Position numbers and translations under genes: made by a program
Notes under the pieces: model-generated
Told to the model about the DNA's origin: nothing
The model's database searches: none
What the model saw: only the letters and a program-made list of their open reading frames with translations
Part shown: one piece after another, positions 51,913 to 64,000 of the stretch
Layout: each line of letters starts with the position of its first letter
How positions within the stretch are numbered: the stretch's first letter is position 1
Origin: Archilochus colubris
Lineage: Eukaryota > Chordata > Aves > Apodiformes > Trochilidae
Direction of reading: 5' to 3'
Length of the DNA: 64,000 nt
Assembly: GCA_023079485.1 (NCBI GenBank)
Contig: CM041084.1
Span: forward strand, 18,194,609-18,258,608

Positions 51913-53292
51913 TTTCAGTCACAGGATTTTTTCTCAGACCATCTCTCAAAATAGGCATTTGCAGCTCCCCATTAACTCTGCTGTGTGCTTGCATGGGATG
52001 ATGTTACCCTGAGAGAGCTCCATCCTTGTGTAGCAGCCATTCACTGGCAGTGCCATTCTGATTTTGTTATCCAGGAAGCCTGCTTGCAGCACCTAGATGA
52101 GATGTGTGTTTGTTCACTCAAATGTTGTTGCCATTACACCACTTTCACAGTGATAAAGTTCCATTGAGGCCAATTAGGAACTACTGAAGTGGAGAGCTAG
52201 CAACAAATTTCAAGATTTGATCCATAATTTCTTGGCTGTCGAACTCTGTGCCCATCTGTTCACATGGCAAATAGCCCACTTGCAAGTTAGCTGGACCTTT
52301 CCACTAAGAAATGAGTGACAGGCAAGAACAGCTTAGTTACTCTGTGTAACAATGTGAACAATTTTTAATTTATTTTTTTTTTCTGTGGGAAGTGTGGTCT
52401 GATATCTGGGGGGGCTGGACATCATTTTCCTGCTTTCACTTAATTATATTTTTTGACATGTACATTGTTAAAAATGGTTGAGTGAAGGAGGAAAGAAAAT
52501 CAGGGGGTTACTGGTGCTGCTTGCTGCCAAAAAGACAGGTTGGCTTGGAACAGGTGCTTTGAAAATCTGTGAAATCCAGCTGAAAGGTGTCAAAATGTGC
52601 ATAACATGAACCATCAGTTCACAGAGATTTTGTGTGAATTTGGTCTTGTAGCAGGAAAGTTCAGAAGGAATCCTCAGCAGAAAGTATCTGTCTTAGGAAC
52701 AGCTATCCAGCTTAACAGGCATGCCCTGGTCTGCTCCGTCCCAGTGTGTATGATGCTTTTATGCAGGAGGGAAGACAAAGGGGGAAAATAGAAAAGGTTT
52801 CCTCTTTTTTATATTTCATTATCTTGGAATTGTCAAATCAGGAAAAAAACACATGAGAATCTCTTCCCAGATCATCTTCCTAAATCATCTATTCTTAAAA
52901 TAAAAATAGTTCAATTGAAACTCCATAAACTGTATTCGGGTGAGTGATTAACTACAGAGTGCATGCAGGTAAAAGAAAGAGGGATGAAGGATCCTTTTTC
53001 TAGTACTGGTCGAACTAATGCCTGTGAGCCACACTTGTCCCTTGACCTTGTTAAATGTGTCCCACGTGTTGGAAGGAATACAAGCAACTTTTCCAACACA
53101 TTCCCTTCCCACATGTTTTTCCTGCAGTGTGCTACTGTAGGTAGTTCTAAAACACATGGGTGTACAAGTGGCTTCCCCATGTCAATTTAAAGCCTAACAG
53201 AGCTACAGCAGTCACAATTACATGGGGATAGAAAAGGAGCATCCTTAAAAAAATGTTCTTCCATGATTTGTGCTTGTGTTCTTCATGTGTAC

Positions 53293-53500
53293 AGGGAATA
53301 TGTGAGAGAGCAAGAGCAAGACGGAAAAGACAAGGGAGAGCAAGAGAAGAAATGAAGAGGAAAAAAAGCAGACAGGAGCAATGAGAAAGGAACTATGCGA
53401 GATAGCATTGCAAAATAAAGAGAAAAGACAAGTGAGAAAGCATTTCAATAAAAGGACAGGATCTGACAGGGAAATAATCATAGAGAAAATAATTTCAATC
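53293..53500 (+). repeat. purine-rich low-complexity stretch
   Basis: About 200 bp dominated by GAGA, AAGA and GGAA words with few pyrimidines on the plus strand. No exact repeat unit. Confidence 0.6.
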
Positions 53501-56500
53501 CTTGAAAGAATAAAACCCAATAAATCTGCTTGTGCTTTTCATTTCAGCATTACAGTTTGTGTGCATGCTTAGTTTAAAAAAATGTAGGAGGAGGCATCTT
53601 TCGCACATTCCCCTCTGTTATCCCTCCTTTCGTTTTGTCTCTAGATGCTGCATCATTGTTTCTGCTGCTGCTTTCTCTCTCATTCTGCCTTCTGCTTCCC
53701 CCTCCCCTTTTTCTCTTCTCTGCCTCTCACAGGCAACGAATGCGATGTAGTGTATCACTGTATTAGCAGGGTCAGGTTTTTCCCCAAATTTTCCTTAAAA
53801 ATGGAATGCCACTGAGTATGTTGTTATTTTTTCAATTGTTTTTTTCCTGAGAAGATGTAGTTGAGACAGGGTGAAGTTATCAACATAAACCTGAGTGATC
53901 ATTTGGGTTAAATGTGACTTCTGGTCCACGCTAACCGTGGGATATTGTAGCAGTCTCGATTTTAAGGGCTTTACAAGAAGAAATGCTGAGGAAGTTTTCA
54001 CTGTAGCTGGTGAAGTCCAAGAGGAACAAACAAACAATCTGTTGTCTTCCACTCTCATCTGCCTTTCCTCTGGACTTCCCAAGGTGTGTTGCTTGCTGTG
54101 TGCACTACTTACCCTTAAAGGTGTGATTGGGAATGATGGTTTTGTAAGCTGCACACCAAATACAAGCACATTCAGAGAAATATACAAACATGTTACCTGC
54201 TATTATAAATTTGGTTTGGATTGGAATAAAAATTAAATAATTTTGAACCCAATTTTTATTTTGTTATAATTTAATAGATTTTTGTTAATCTCAGAAATTT
54301 TCCCTGATTTTTAGATGAACATAACACTGAGTTCTGGCAATGCATTTAGATTTATGATTTTTCTCTTTAAAAACAGAGGAAGACTCTTAAAACCTGTATG
54401 TTCTCTGGGTTTGCTCCTGCTTTCTTTTTGTTCTGAGCCTAACACTTTTCTTTTTCCTGTTGTTGTCTCTTTATTTGTATGCCAGGATCTCAAGATTTCC
54501 AAACTAAAGCCAGGAGCTCAGGAGGATGAACAGCTTTCAGGAAATCATCAACAGCTCTCGGGGTGCAATTCTAAAGGTCATTTGTTATCACATCTGTTCC
54601 TGTCAAGGCATCCTCTCTGATTCAAAGCCTGTCTGAGAGGTTGGAAACCCTGCAAAGTTCTGTGGTAGGATTTTCTCTCTTGCGCTGTAGGATGAGACTG
54701 AAAAGAGTACATTCATCTGTTAAGTTCTCCCAGTGTCAGGGAGAACTGTCAGAAACCTTTTCCTTTTGTGCTGTTTCACAGTGATCTTCATTTCCACTTG
54801 AATCTAAGTGGGAAAAAAAAAAAAAAAGCAAACGATTAATAGTAGGATTGCTCTGAATTCCCCTGCATCTCCTGGGGCAGATTAAAACTGGGGACAATCA
54901 TTCACCAGAAAGTCCAAGATTTCTTGACTGTGGAGAACAATGCTCAGGATGAGCAACCTGTTAGTTTTGCTGGTGCTGGAACTCCCCAGTGCTGAAAGCT
55001 GTTCATGATACCAAAGTGATGGAGATGCTTAGGCTGAGGTTGTCACACGGCTCAGGCTTAGAGGCAGAGTCCTGGTTTGTGCTTCTCACCACTCACCCAC
55101 TCCCATCACCAGGATCACCATGCCAATTTCTATTGGAAAAAGGCCATAAGGATTTTGCATATAGAAATGGAATTATATGTGTATTTTATGTCAGTGATGT
55201 AATTTAATTATTTAAGCTGATATTATCATTACATTACAATCCTTTTGGGAAAAAAAAAAAAGACAGAATTCAGAATATCCTGTACTGGACCCAAAAGATT
55301 GTTATCTGGTACAGTCTCTGACTATAGTAAAATACTCACTTAACTTAAAAAGAATTGTTGTATCAAGTAGATAATAATGCTTTAAAATGTAAGCACAAAT
55401 GGAGTATTTGTTTATTTAATCTATTGTTTATAGGACAACATATGAGACTAAAATTATGGGCCAAAATATCTCCTAGCACAAGCTGGTAAAGACCTGTTGG
55501 AATCTAGGTAGGTGTGTCAATTACAGAAGTGAATAACTTAGTTTTGTGTTTTTCCACATTTAATAGATGCACTGCTTAAATTAATTAAACTCCATTAATT
55601 AAATTAATTACACCTCCATTCATATTTTTGGAAAGGAATTTTTTAATGCAATGTAGAGGAAGTGATGATATAGTAGCCTAAAGCATAAATAATTTTAAAG
55701 CATAAATAAACTCAGACACATTCTTTAAATGTTCTGTTCAGCTGAATTTTAACTTCCATATTGTTCTACCAAGGCAAAAAACGTTAGGTAGATGTTGCAT
55801 TTTCAGGAAGAGGCTTTTGTCCTTGTTTACAAGGAAAAGGTGTTCCAGAACTGTTCCTCAGTTTATTTTACATGGGAGACAGAGGATAAAAATTGGTGAA
55901 TTCTGCATCTGTCACTATTCTGCAAGTGTCACTCAAACAAAATTCCCCTTTCCCTTTTTGGAAAAGTTGCTTAAGTATGATGGGATACATCTGATAAAAA
56001 TAATCCATGTTTAGGCAACTAGAAGATTGTGACAACATTAGCCAGAGAATGCAGACTTAAAATCAAAACATCTGTTATGGTAACTTTAACTTACCCTGGT
56101 TATTCCTGGAGGTAGCAGTGTCATAACTTATGTTTCTGCATTGTTTTACCACAAAAACATGCATATAGCTTTGAAATTCACTGCTAACTTTAAATTAATT
56201 TACCTTAAAGTTCATATCATAAAATTAATATTTCTGAGGCATTGCTGTTCATCTTTAGACACTAATAGTACAAGTAAGTGATCTTCTACTTGATAGATTT
56301 CAAAATGTGTTGTATTTTATCCCTAATTATGAGAATAATCTGATTTGCCTCAGCATAGCTATTAAATAGTTACAGGGAGATTGATTGTAGTGGTATGAAG
56401 GATTTTACAATTAATAGTTTTATGGAAGAGATTCAGAAAATAAACAGATTTTATAGGTCCTCTTAATCAGAATATCTGAATATATAGCTGTTCTCCCCTG

Positions 56501-59500
56501 CAATCCATGCAGATGAGCTTGACATGGAAATTTCTGTCAAAATAGATATTTCTTTGATTTTCCAGTACTTCAGATCATAACATGTTATACTGTATTAGCA
56601 GCACTGCAGCAATGAGGACATGGTTGCATAAATCATAGGGGACAAATGCCCAGAATAAAATACTGTAATGAGCAAAAAGAGGTGTAGTTCATGATCACAC
56701 CCAAGATTTAATTCTGTTGATTTCAGAGGATCAGGCCCATCACATGTAGCAGGAAACACTGATAATCAATCTGATTCTGCCCTCATTTTACTAGTCACTC
56801 TTCTAATTGTGAGCAAGACCCAGGACTGGTAACTTAGAGCTGCTGTACAGCCTGAATTTAGGAGTGTGTGCAGCGTCTGCACTTGGGCTGCCAAAGTACA
56901 TTGGATGTCCTCAGTTCATTTACTATGGCTGCTAAAATAACTTATTATTATACTGGACTTCCAAAGAATATATTAACTTCCTGACTCTCTATAGTAATAC
57001 CATACAGCTGGTTCAAATAAACATTCCAAGCCAGTGCATTTTTCATCTTGAAAAAAACAGCAATCCCAAAGAAGTTTTGTATTTATTCAGTGCTTACTGT
57101 CATTGACTTTGACACCGAGCACAAAATTAATAGTTTAAAAATGGGAGTTACTCTCTAGGCCTTTGCATTGATTCTCTCTTGTTCTTTATTTATTTTGTTG
57201 ACCAATGCAGTCAAAAGAAAGGAAAAAATGCATATGACATTACTTTTCTTGAATTATTGGACTGTTCTGTCTCACTAAAACTTCATTGTTGTTTTCTATA
57301 CTTCGAATAAAATGTGGCTCTTTTTATCTGAAGCAGAATCCATATAAAGAATTCAGGTTGTTCTTGACTTTACCTTACTATTGGGAAATTTCACTGATAT
57401 TGATAAAAAAACAGAGCTAAGTAACTATGTTACCAGCATTAAACTTTTTTTTTGCAGACCATTAAAAATACATCATTTTGCTTCTTTAATTATTAATTGT
57501 CAGTTCATTTTTTAATATTGCTCCTATCAAAAGAACTGCTGAACTCAGAGCTACGAGTGAGAAGCATAGGCAAAATCATCATGTAAATAATGGATACTTT
57601 GGCTGTATAAGGGCTGAAGTTTTGGTTATATTGATAACACAGTGTTTGTAGTTATATTATTTTAAGTGCACTGAGTTTTGGCTTCAGAAAGAGTACATGT
57701 GATTAAATAAAAGTTTTGTTTCAAATATCTTTCATCAGTAACATACTAATTCCCATCAGAGAAAATAAAATATATCACAGGTTTTCCATTTCCATTTCAT
57801 ACAGACATTTATTAAGTAATTTCCTAATGAAAATGTGCCAGGTTTATGAGTTGAATTCTTCAGCTCTAAGTTGTGATGATGGAAAAACTTAATGGAGGGA
57901 ATTACAGAAATTATGGAAAATAGTCTGCATGTCCATACTTTTCTGAATTTAGTTTTAGTTCCTTGGGCTAATTATGAAGAAAAAATATATTTCCAATAAC
58001 TTGTGGAGCAATATGAGTTATTCAAATACATACGATACCTGTTTCTAAGGAGTTTTCAAAAGCAGGATACTGGTTTTGATCTCTCATCCAATTGCAAGTG
58101 ATGTAAATGGGACTACGTCCCTGATTTCACTAGGAGCAGGAGTAGATGGGAGGTTTGCATTTTTATATCACATGTGAAGGAAGCCATTGTGTATGAAAGG
58201 CTGAAAATTATGTCAGATCTACATTTTTTATGTGTTATTACAATCTGTGATTAAGTGGACTGTATAGATATAAATCTATCTTTGATTAAGATAAATTATT
58301 CTGGTGTCCTATTATAAGATCATTTTACATAAACTGAATTATCATTGAACGGTACAGAATCATACTGATTTATAGAACTTTCTGGAAAATATACACATTT
58401 GTGATCAGTCCTAAGTTACTCCTGCAACTGGGGTTAGAAGTGGGATGTTTTTATTCTGCTTTTGCACTAAGAGAAGCTGTTTTGCCTGTTACTGGTTTAA
58501 ATACTCATGGAAATTTGCTTTTTTCAGAGACCTATTTTTCATAATTTACAGATAAAGTAAATGAATCCATGTTTTTATGACTGGAAATGAGTATTGTAAA
58601 AGTGCAGTATTAGGCAAAGTACATAAGAACATTCTGAACCCCCAAATGCTAAATTAGGGTCACACACGTTTTAAATTAGGAGGCTCTGTTCTCACTCATA
58701 AATGTCTCAAACTTTCAGCTTCTGATCTGAAACTTTTGGTGGTTGAATATTGTAACAGTAGCCAGTGGAATTAGTAGATATTGACCCTTGTGCCCTATGA
58801 CAGGGTATATGTAATTGTTTGTGACCCTGACCAGGTTCATGTGGCTGGAGCAATGAAACGAAGGTTAGTCTCTCACTAGAGCCCCTGCATGCTAGAACTG
58901 TATAATAAAGCTAAAGGTGATTTTTTTTTAATCAGTCTATCAAATAAACACGTAAATAGTAATATTAGAGTAAAATAATTTTCTCCCCATTCACATGACA
59001 TCTAACATATTGTATTCATACGTATGAGGAAGCAAAACTTGGTTCAGTCTCACTGCCTTCAAGTTTGTGGTTGTTACAGTGAATGCCTGAACATTTGTGT
59101 TTTCAGCTTAGATTTTTAAATATTTTTTTTACTGTTTCTTTGTTCTTCTTTTGTTCTTAATATGTGCAAGACATATAACATGACAAGCACCGAGAGTCTA
59201 GTTATGTGAAGCATTCAAGGAAATTGAGAGTTATAAATATGTATATCTGATGATAATATGTAACTATGACAAAGATATTCCTGTCTATATTTTTTGTAAG
59301 TGACCTTAAAAACCTATGGTTTATTGAAATAACGGTAAAAAATAATGTTCTGAAAATGTACTGGTTATATAAATATTAAAAAATGCAAAAATGTGTTCAT
59401 AGTCCCAGGTAGAAAATATCATCTTTGAAATATTTGTAGACAGATGTCCCTGTGTCTCCCAGTCCCCCAAGATCCATTTTACTCAAAGCTCTTTTAAATG

Positions 59501-60714
59501 TGAGAGAGGATAGAGTTTCACAACAGTTTATTGCTAGATTTACAGTGCTGGCGACAAAGTAATTCTTAAAAACTGGGGTAGACCTCTCCTAGGAATTGAT
59601 CTCTGGTTGGATTAATGGCTTTTACGGGCCAGACTGACTGTGACTTACACGGTAACACTGCTGCAAACGCATGTGAGATCTGGTCTCATAGGAAACTGCT
59701 TCTGGGAGTCCAGCACTCCTACCCCCTGGGTAAGGTCTCCAATGGAGCAACAATAAGACAAGGTCATGCTCATGCCTCCACATTTCTACAAAAGTAAGAA
59801 CTATCAGTGCCTCCCTAAAGGTGCTGTAGCCAACAATGTCTCTACATTGGTTTGATAATGAAAAGATGTTCCTTTTGCAATTACTCCTAACTTGTGCTCT
59901 TTAAAGCAACAACTTTCAAGACTATTCATCAGCACATAGAAGGTTAATAATTTGTATTTTGCTATTTTATTTGCTATTTCATAAGATTTTATTACATTCT
60001 TTTTTGTTCTTTATTTAGAACTTCAGATGAAATCAGACAGTTTGTATTTCATATTTTTATAGTATTTAAAATAATTTTCAGGAGATGTGTATGACAGCAA
60101 AAGGCAAAAGTAGCAGCTGAAACAGTTTGGTACCTTAAATTGTGTAGGATTATTTTGTCCCTGCTGAGTACAAAAAGATTAGTGTGTCCCAGAGTCTTTA
60201 TCATTCAGCCTAGCTGCTCAGTGAAACCTTGCTGCCAGCGACACTGGTTGCAAAACTCTTTTTGTCTTTGGCAGAAGCAGGAGTGCACTGCCCAATGCCT
60301 GCAGCATGGAAACCTGCTGGGTCCTCAGCATTGCTCCTGGTGTTCAATGATTTTTCACTATTCTTTATTGCAAAGTCTTGCATCGACGGTTGCTGTGCAA
60401 TAGTAAAACTGAAGTAGGGCAGAGAATGATAAAAACACACAAAAACTTCACAAGTAGCTTTCACTGTTGAAATCTAAATACTTTATAAAAGGTTGTGAGA
60501 ATACAGCTATCAATTTTGTCATGTCATTTTGTTTTTTTGAAGTGTTTTTGGAGTGTCTCTGACCTTAGATCAACTTTGTGTTGCATTGCAATGGAAAGAT
60601 TCTGCTTACACAGAAATGGTTAAATTTGTGCAAGATAAAAAGGAACAGCATTGCACAGTTGTGGTGTGTTTATGTACATAGGTATGTGAACACAACACTC
60701 ACTTTCACATCAGG

Positions 60715-61420
60715 AACTGGTGGTTTGGAGGCAGCCGGACGATTTGTGCCTCTCGGAGTCTCTGGGAAGCAGCCACCATTTCCCCACCATGGCAGCCCCG
60801 CCTGCCTGTCTGCTGGAGATTGGGATAGCAAAGGGGAGGCTGCTGCTAGAACCCACTGCTCAGCGTGAGGGGATGAGGGAAAAGAGGGGAGTGAGGAAGG
60901 GGCTGTCCACCAAGCACTACCTCTGACCTGTGAGGTGAAGGTGCCACAGCAACATGGTGGCTGTGAGGTCCTGGGACGGAGGCCGAGGTCATTGTTCCCA
61001 GGTTGAGGTGACACTTTGAGGAAAAAATCAGGAGCAAACTGCTGCTGGGTCTGGAGAACGCCTGTCCCCCAGGCAGAAGGTGGGTGTGAGGCAGGGAAGG
61101 GCAGTGATGGGACAGGTCAGGCTTCATGGTGCCTGTGCAGAAGAGAGGGAAGGAGCCTGTACACTTCAGCAGTCACTGAGGCAGCAGAGCCGTGGGCGGC
61201 TCCCGGGGCTGTCTGAGGAGAGGGCTGCCGGGAAAGGGGTGAGGGCTCGGTGGGTGGGGAGCTGGCTGCGTGTGCTGGGACAGAGTGTGCCAGCATGTCC
61301 CCTGGGGGAGGACAGGGATTTTCTGCCATCCTGGCGCTGTCCCACATGGGATGGCTGACATGGCCCCGCTGCCACATCAGGATCGGCAGTGACCCTGAGT
61401 GTGGGACTCAGGCACTTCAT
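60715..61420. other. isolated GC-rich patch, unrecognised
   Basis: About 700 bp clearly richer in G and C than its surroundings, with few CpG. Short frames occur on both strands and none resembles a known protein. I could not assign it to a transposon family; a diverged LTR-type element or a CpG-depleted regulatory element are possibilities. Confidence 0.4.
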
Positions 61421-62580
61421 TTGTAGCTTTTTATTAGCAAAGCAAAAATGTCTGTGAAATTCTGACCTTCTCCCATCTCTCTAGCTTAAGCTGTTCTATT
61501 GGTAATTCTCTTCAGAACAATTACACAAGATATTACCTCAAGTCCTATAAAATTAAAAGAAAGAACGTAGTGCCGTATCATCAAATCTCACATTGGTAGG
61601 AAGTTTTAAAATCCACAGCCTTCTGGCATTCCTGTGGTTCAGTGTTTGTTCACAATACACGCCAGGGAAAATTATACGGCAATCCCATGCAGAAATAAAT
61701 GTGACTGAATCCTGTTTTCTTTTAAATAATTGCATTTATTTACATCAGTTTAACCTCCATTTAAAATGTCATGTGTATCTCAGCTAGATTAATGCATGTA
61801 AAAAGCAAGCCTCTGTGGGAAGTGTTTTGAGTAAGCAATTTGTTTTTCTTGTAATTAATGGATTCTTACCTAAAGTACAAGTTATAAATAAAAATAAACT
61901 AACACTGAGTGGTAGTTTGCTGCTGTCATTCAAACGATGGACAGTTGGGTAACTACAGAGCATCAAATAACTGCTGCACTGCTGATTATTATCTTTGAAG
62001 AATTTATCAGCCTTTCATTGTTGAAAAGAAACCTGCACTGAAGACTTCAAATAAATTCCATTAAGAAAATAAACCTCTTAAATGGTGCAATGGTTGGTAT
62101 TTCCAGCTCATACAGGAGAACATCACTTTTTCTATGTTGGTTTGTCTGATACAGAATGCCATACTGTGAAATCAGTAGCCAGATCTCACTTAGCCACATA
62201 TATCTGCATCTATACTAAAGGCTTCAATCCATAGACATGCCAGCAGCTTGACTAAGATGAGAAGCTTTGGAGCAGAGCTGGACTATGCCTCTGGAGAAAG
62301 TTACCTGAGTGTTTGGAAGGCCAGATCCTGAAAACATCAAAAAACAATCCATGTGCATTAACCTTGTATGCAAACCTTTGAACTAAAAAGAAACAGTGAC
62401 AAATATACACTCGATGCAACATCCGCATCTGCTCTGAATTAGAAATACATATAATTTCTAACACATTTTTTATATGTATTCTTATTGCAAGTATTGTTAT
62501 TTGTTATTTAAAAATCCTTGTGATCATTGGCAGTTGTGATTTGCCATTTAATTTATGTCAGAATGAGCAAAACTTATTCA

Positions 62581-63282
62581 TAGGCTGGGGACTGAGCTGT
62601 TAGAGAGCAACACAGGTGAAAGGGACCTGGGGGTGCTGGTGGATGGCAGCATGACCATGAGCCAGCAATGTGCCCTTATGGCCAATGGCATCTGGGGGTG
62701 CATTAAAAAGAGGGGTGGTTAGTGGGTCAAGAGAGGTTCTCCTCCCCCTCTATTCTGCCCTGGTGAGGCCACATCTGGAATATTGTGTTCAGTTCTGGGC
62801 CCCTCAGTTCCAGAAGGACCGGGAACTGCTTGAAAGGGTTGTGCACAGAGTGACCAAGATGATGAAGGGAGTGGAACATCTCCTGTATGAGGAAAGACTG
62901 AGGGAGCTGGGGCTCTGCAGCTTGGAGGAGACTGAGGGGTGACTTCATCAATGTTTATGTAAGGAGTGTATGTGCCAGGAGGACAGAGCCAAGCTTTTCT
63001 CAGGGGTGACTAATAATAGGACAAGGGGCAATGGCTATAAACTGGAGCATAGGAGGTTCTGTACAAATATTAGGAAGAATTTTTTCACTGTGAGGGTGAC
63101 AGGGCACTGGCACAGGCTGCCCAGGGAGGTTGTGGAGTCTCCTTCCCTGTAGACTTTCAATACTAACCTGGATGTGTCCCTGTGTGACCTGCTGTAGATG
63201 ACCCTGCTCTGGCGGGGGGATTGGACTAGATGATCTTTCAAGGTCCTTTGCAACCCCTAGCTTTCAATGATTCTATGAAAAC
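62581..63282 (+). repeat. CR1 LINE 3' portion (about 700 bp)
   Basis: It contains the end of ORF2 and the 3' UTR of a CR1 element: GAAAGGGACCTGGGGGTGCT (DLGVL motif), GGCCACATCTGGAATATTG (RPHLEYC), and GGACCGGGAACTGCTTGAAA, then CACAGGCTGCCCAGGGAGGT and GGACTAGATGATCTTTCAAG, and the tail GATTCTATGA. The translated piece 62670..62942 shows [18 protein letters not shown], the C-terminal end of the CR1 reverse transcriptase. It is 5'-truncated, as is usual for CR1, with frame-breaking changes, so it is inactive. Confidence 0.97.
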
Positions 63283-64000
63283 TTACACTTCCAAGGTAAT
63301 TTTAATTAAAAACTACACTTAGAATTGAAATTATATGTGTCCCTTTTCCTGTCAGAGCTAAACCCACATTTAATAGATGATCTTTGTATTGACTAGAATT
63401 AACACTTGAAGCATAATATTTTAAACCATGTTTATGCACACAGCGGTGCTGGAGATGCTGAAATTTTTATCTGGGGAGTAGTGGCTTTATGAAGTGTAGG
63501 GCTGATTGCAATGCATTTCCATCAGAGACACTGCAGAGTTCTTGGCATTGGTCAGGACCTTGGGTTTACCATTGCTGTGCTTATCTGCCTCCAAACCCTG
63601 TACAGATAACAGGCATGTTGTCTCCAGTAAGGAGACATTCATTACCTAAGTTGATCTATATATGTTTTCTACCTGTTTATCTTGTGTTTATGTCAGAATG
63701 AAAGAGTGACTCCTGCATCTCTCACTCAGAACACTTAGACAAGACTGGATTGTTCATCTGAATAAGATTTCCAGGATAGTGATCATAAGCCTCTATAAAC
63801 AGAACACTGAAATTGTCATATAAAACTAATGGTAAATATTGTACTCTTCAGTCATCTTCATTGAGCCAAACTCTAATAATCATTAAGGCATGTCAAAAAT
63901 ACAGAGATACATGTTTTATACAAAAAGTCAGTTGCAGTCTGCAGTTATCTGTAATTCATTGAATTGTTGTCAGCAAGTATATAGCATATAGCATGTAGCA
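63283..64000. other. intergenic sequence at right edge
   Basis: AT-rich and non-repetitive as far as can be seen; no gene recognised. Confidence 0.6.

Larger units (their letters stand above)
44300..62570. other. AT-rich intergenic desert
   Basis: No protein family was recognised in either strand, and open frames are short. From human synteny (remembered) the next gene would be DNAJC1, divergent from COMMD3 and several hundred kb away; none of its exons was seen. Contents noted: AT-rich repeats near 46.0-46.1 kb, a TTTG microsatellite (50064..50088), a CR1 3' end (51.76-51.91 kb), a purine-rich then pyrimidine-rich pair (53.29-53.73 kb), and a GC-rich patch (60.71-61.42 kb). Confidence 0.7.

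Noticed and set aside
62670..62942. 90-codon frame with [18 protein letters not shown] as a host gene
   Set aside because: It is the C-terminal end of the CR1 reverse transcriptase inside a truncated LINE.
44300..64000. Possible DNAJC1 exons to the right of COMMD3
   Set aside because: No J-domain or SANT-like segment was seen on either strand. In human the gene is far from COMMD3.

Overview
This is vertebrate nuclear DNA, most likely from a bird. Genes have small exons with GT-AG introns, there are CpG islands, and the only recognisable transposons are CR1-type LINE fragments ending in ATTCTATGA-like tails, the dominant family of avian genomes. No species can be named from the sequence alone.

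Three genes are recognised, all on the minus strand and so reading right to left: COMMD3 (complete, 8 exons, 40809..44132, 193 aa), BMI1/PCGF4 (complete, nine coding exons at 29607..33303, 326 aa, plus a non-coding first exon about 5 kb upstream near 38.4-38.5 kb), and SPAG6 (first four exons only, 4604..17698; the rest lies beyond the left edge). The order COMMD3-BMI1-SPAG6 in one orientation is the same as on human chromosome 10, from memory. Each spliced reading frame was rebuilt by hand: every junction keeps frame, and the rebuilt BMI1 and COMMD3 match the usual family lengths.

Layout: 1-17.7 kb is SPAG6, mostly introns with old CR1 relics. 17.1-19.2 kb is the SPAG6 CpG island, with an X-box just upstream of the ATG. 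19.2-27.7 kb is intergenic and holds a large GC-rich block (22.2-26.6 kb) with a strong NRF1+YY1 promoter signature but no recognised gene. 27.75-38.5 kb is BMI1, with a second CpG island in intron 1 that carries a perfect RFX palindrome. 38.0-40.4 kb is the BMI1 promoter CpG island. 40.45-44.2 kb is COMMD3 and its promoter. 44.3-64 kb is an AT-rich gene desert with two CR1 3' ends and one odd GC-rich patch.

The genes do not form one pathway. BMI1 is a Polycomb (PRC1) RING protein, COMMD3 a Commander-complex trafficking subunit, and SPAG6 a ciliary central-pair protein. No new multi-gene system was found. The most useful observations are regulatory: two consecutive 10-codon upstream ORFs in the BMI1 leader, a GC-AG intron in BMI1, a 12-bp E-box block shared by the BMI1 and COMMD3 promoters, the RFX palindrome, and the orphan CpG-island promoter at 24.6 kb.
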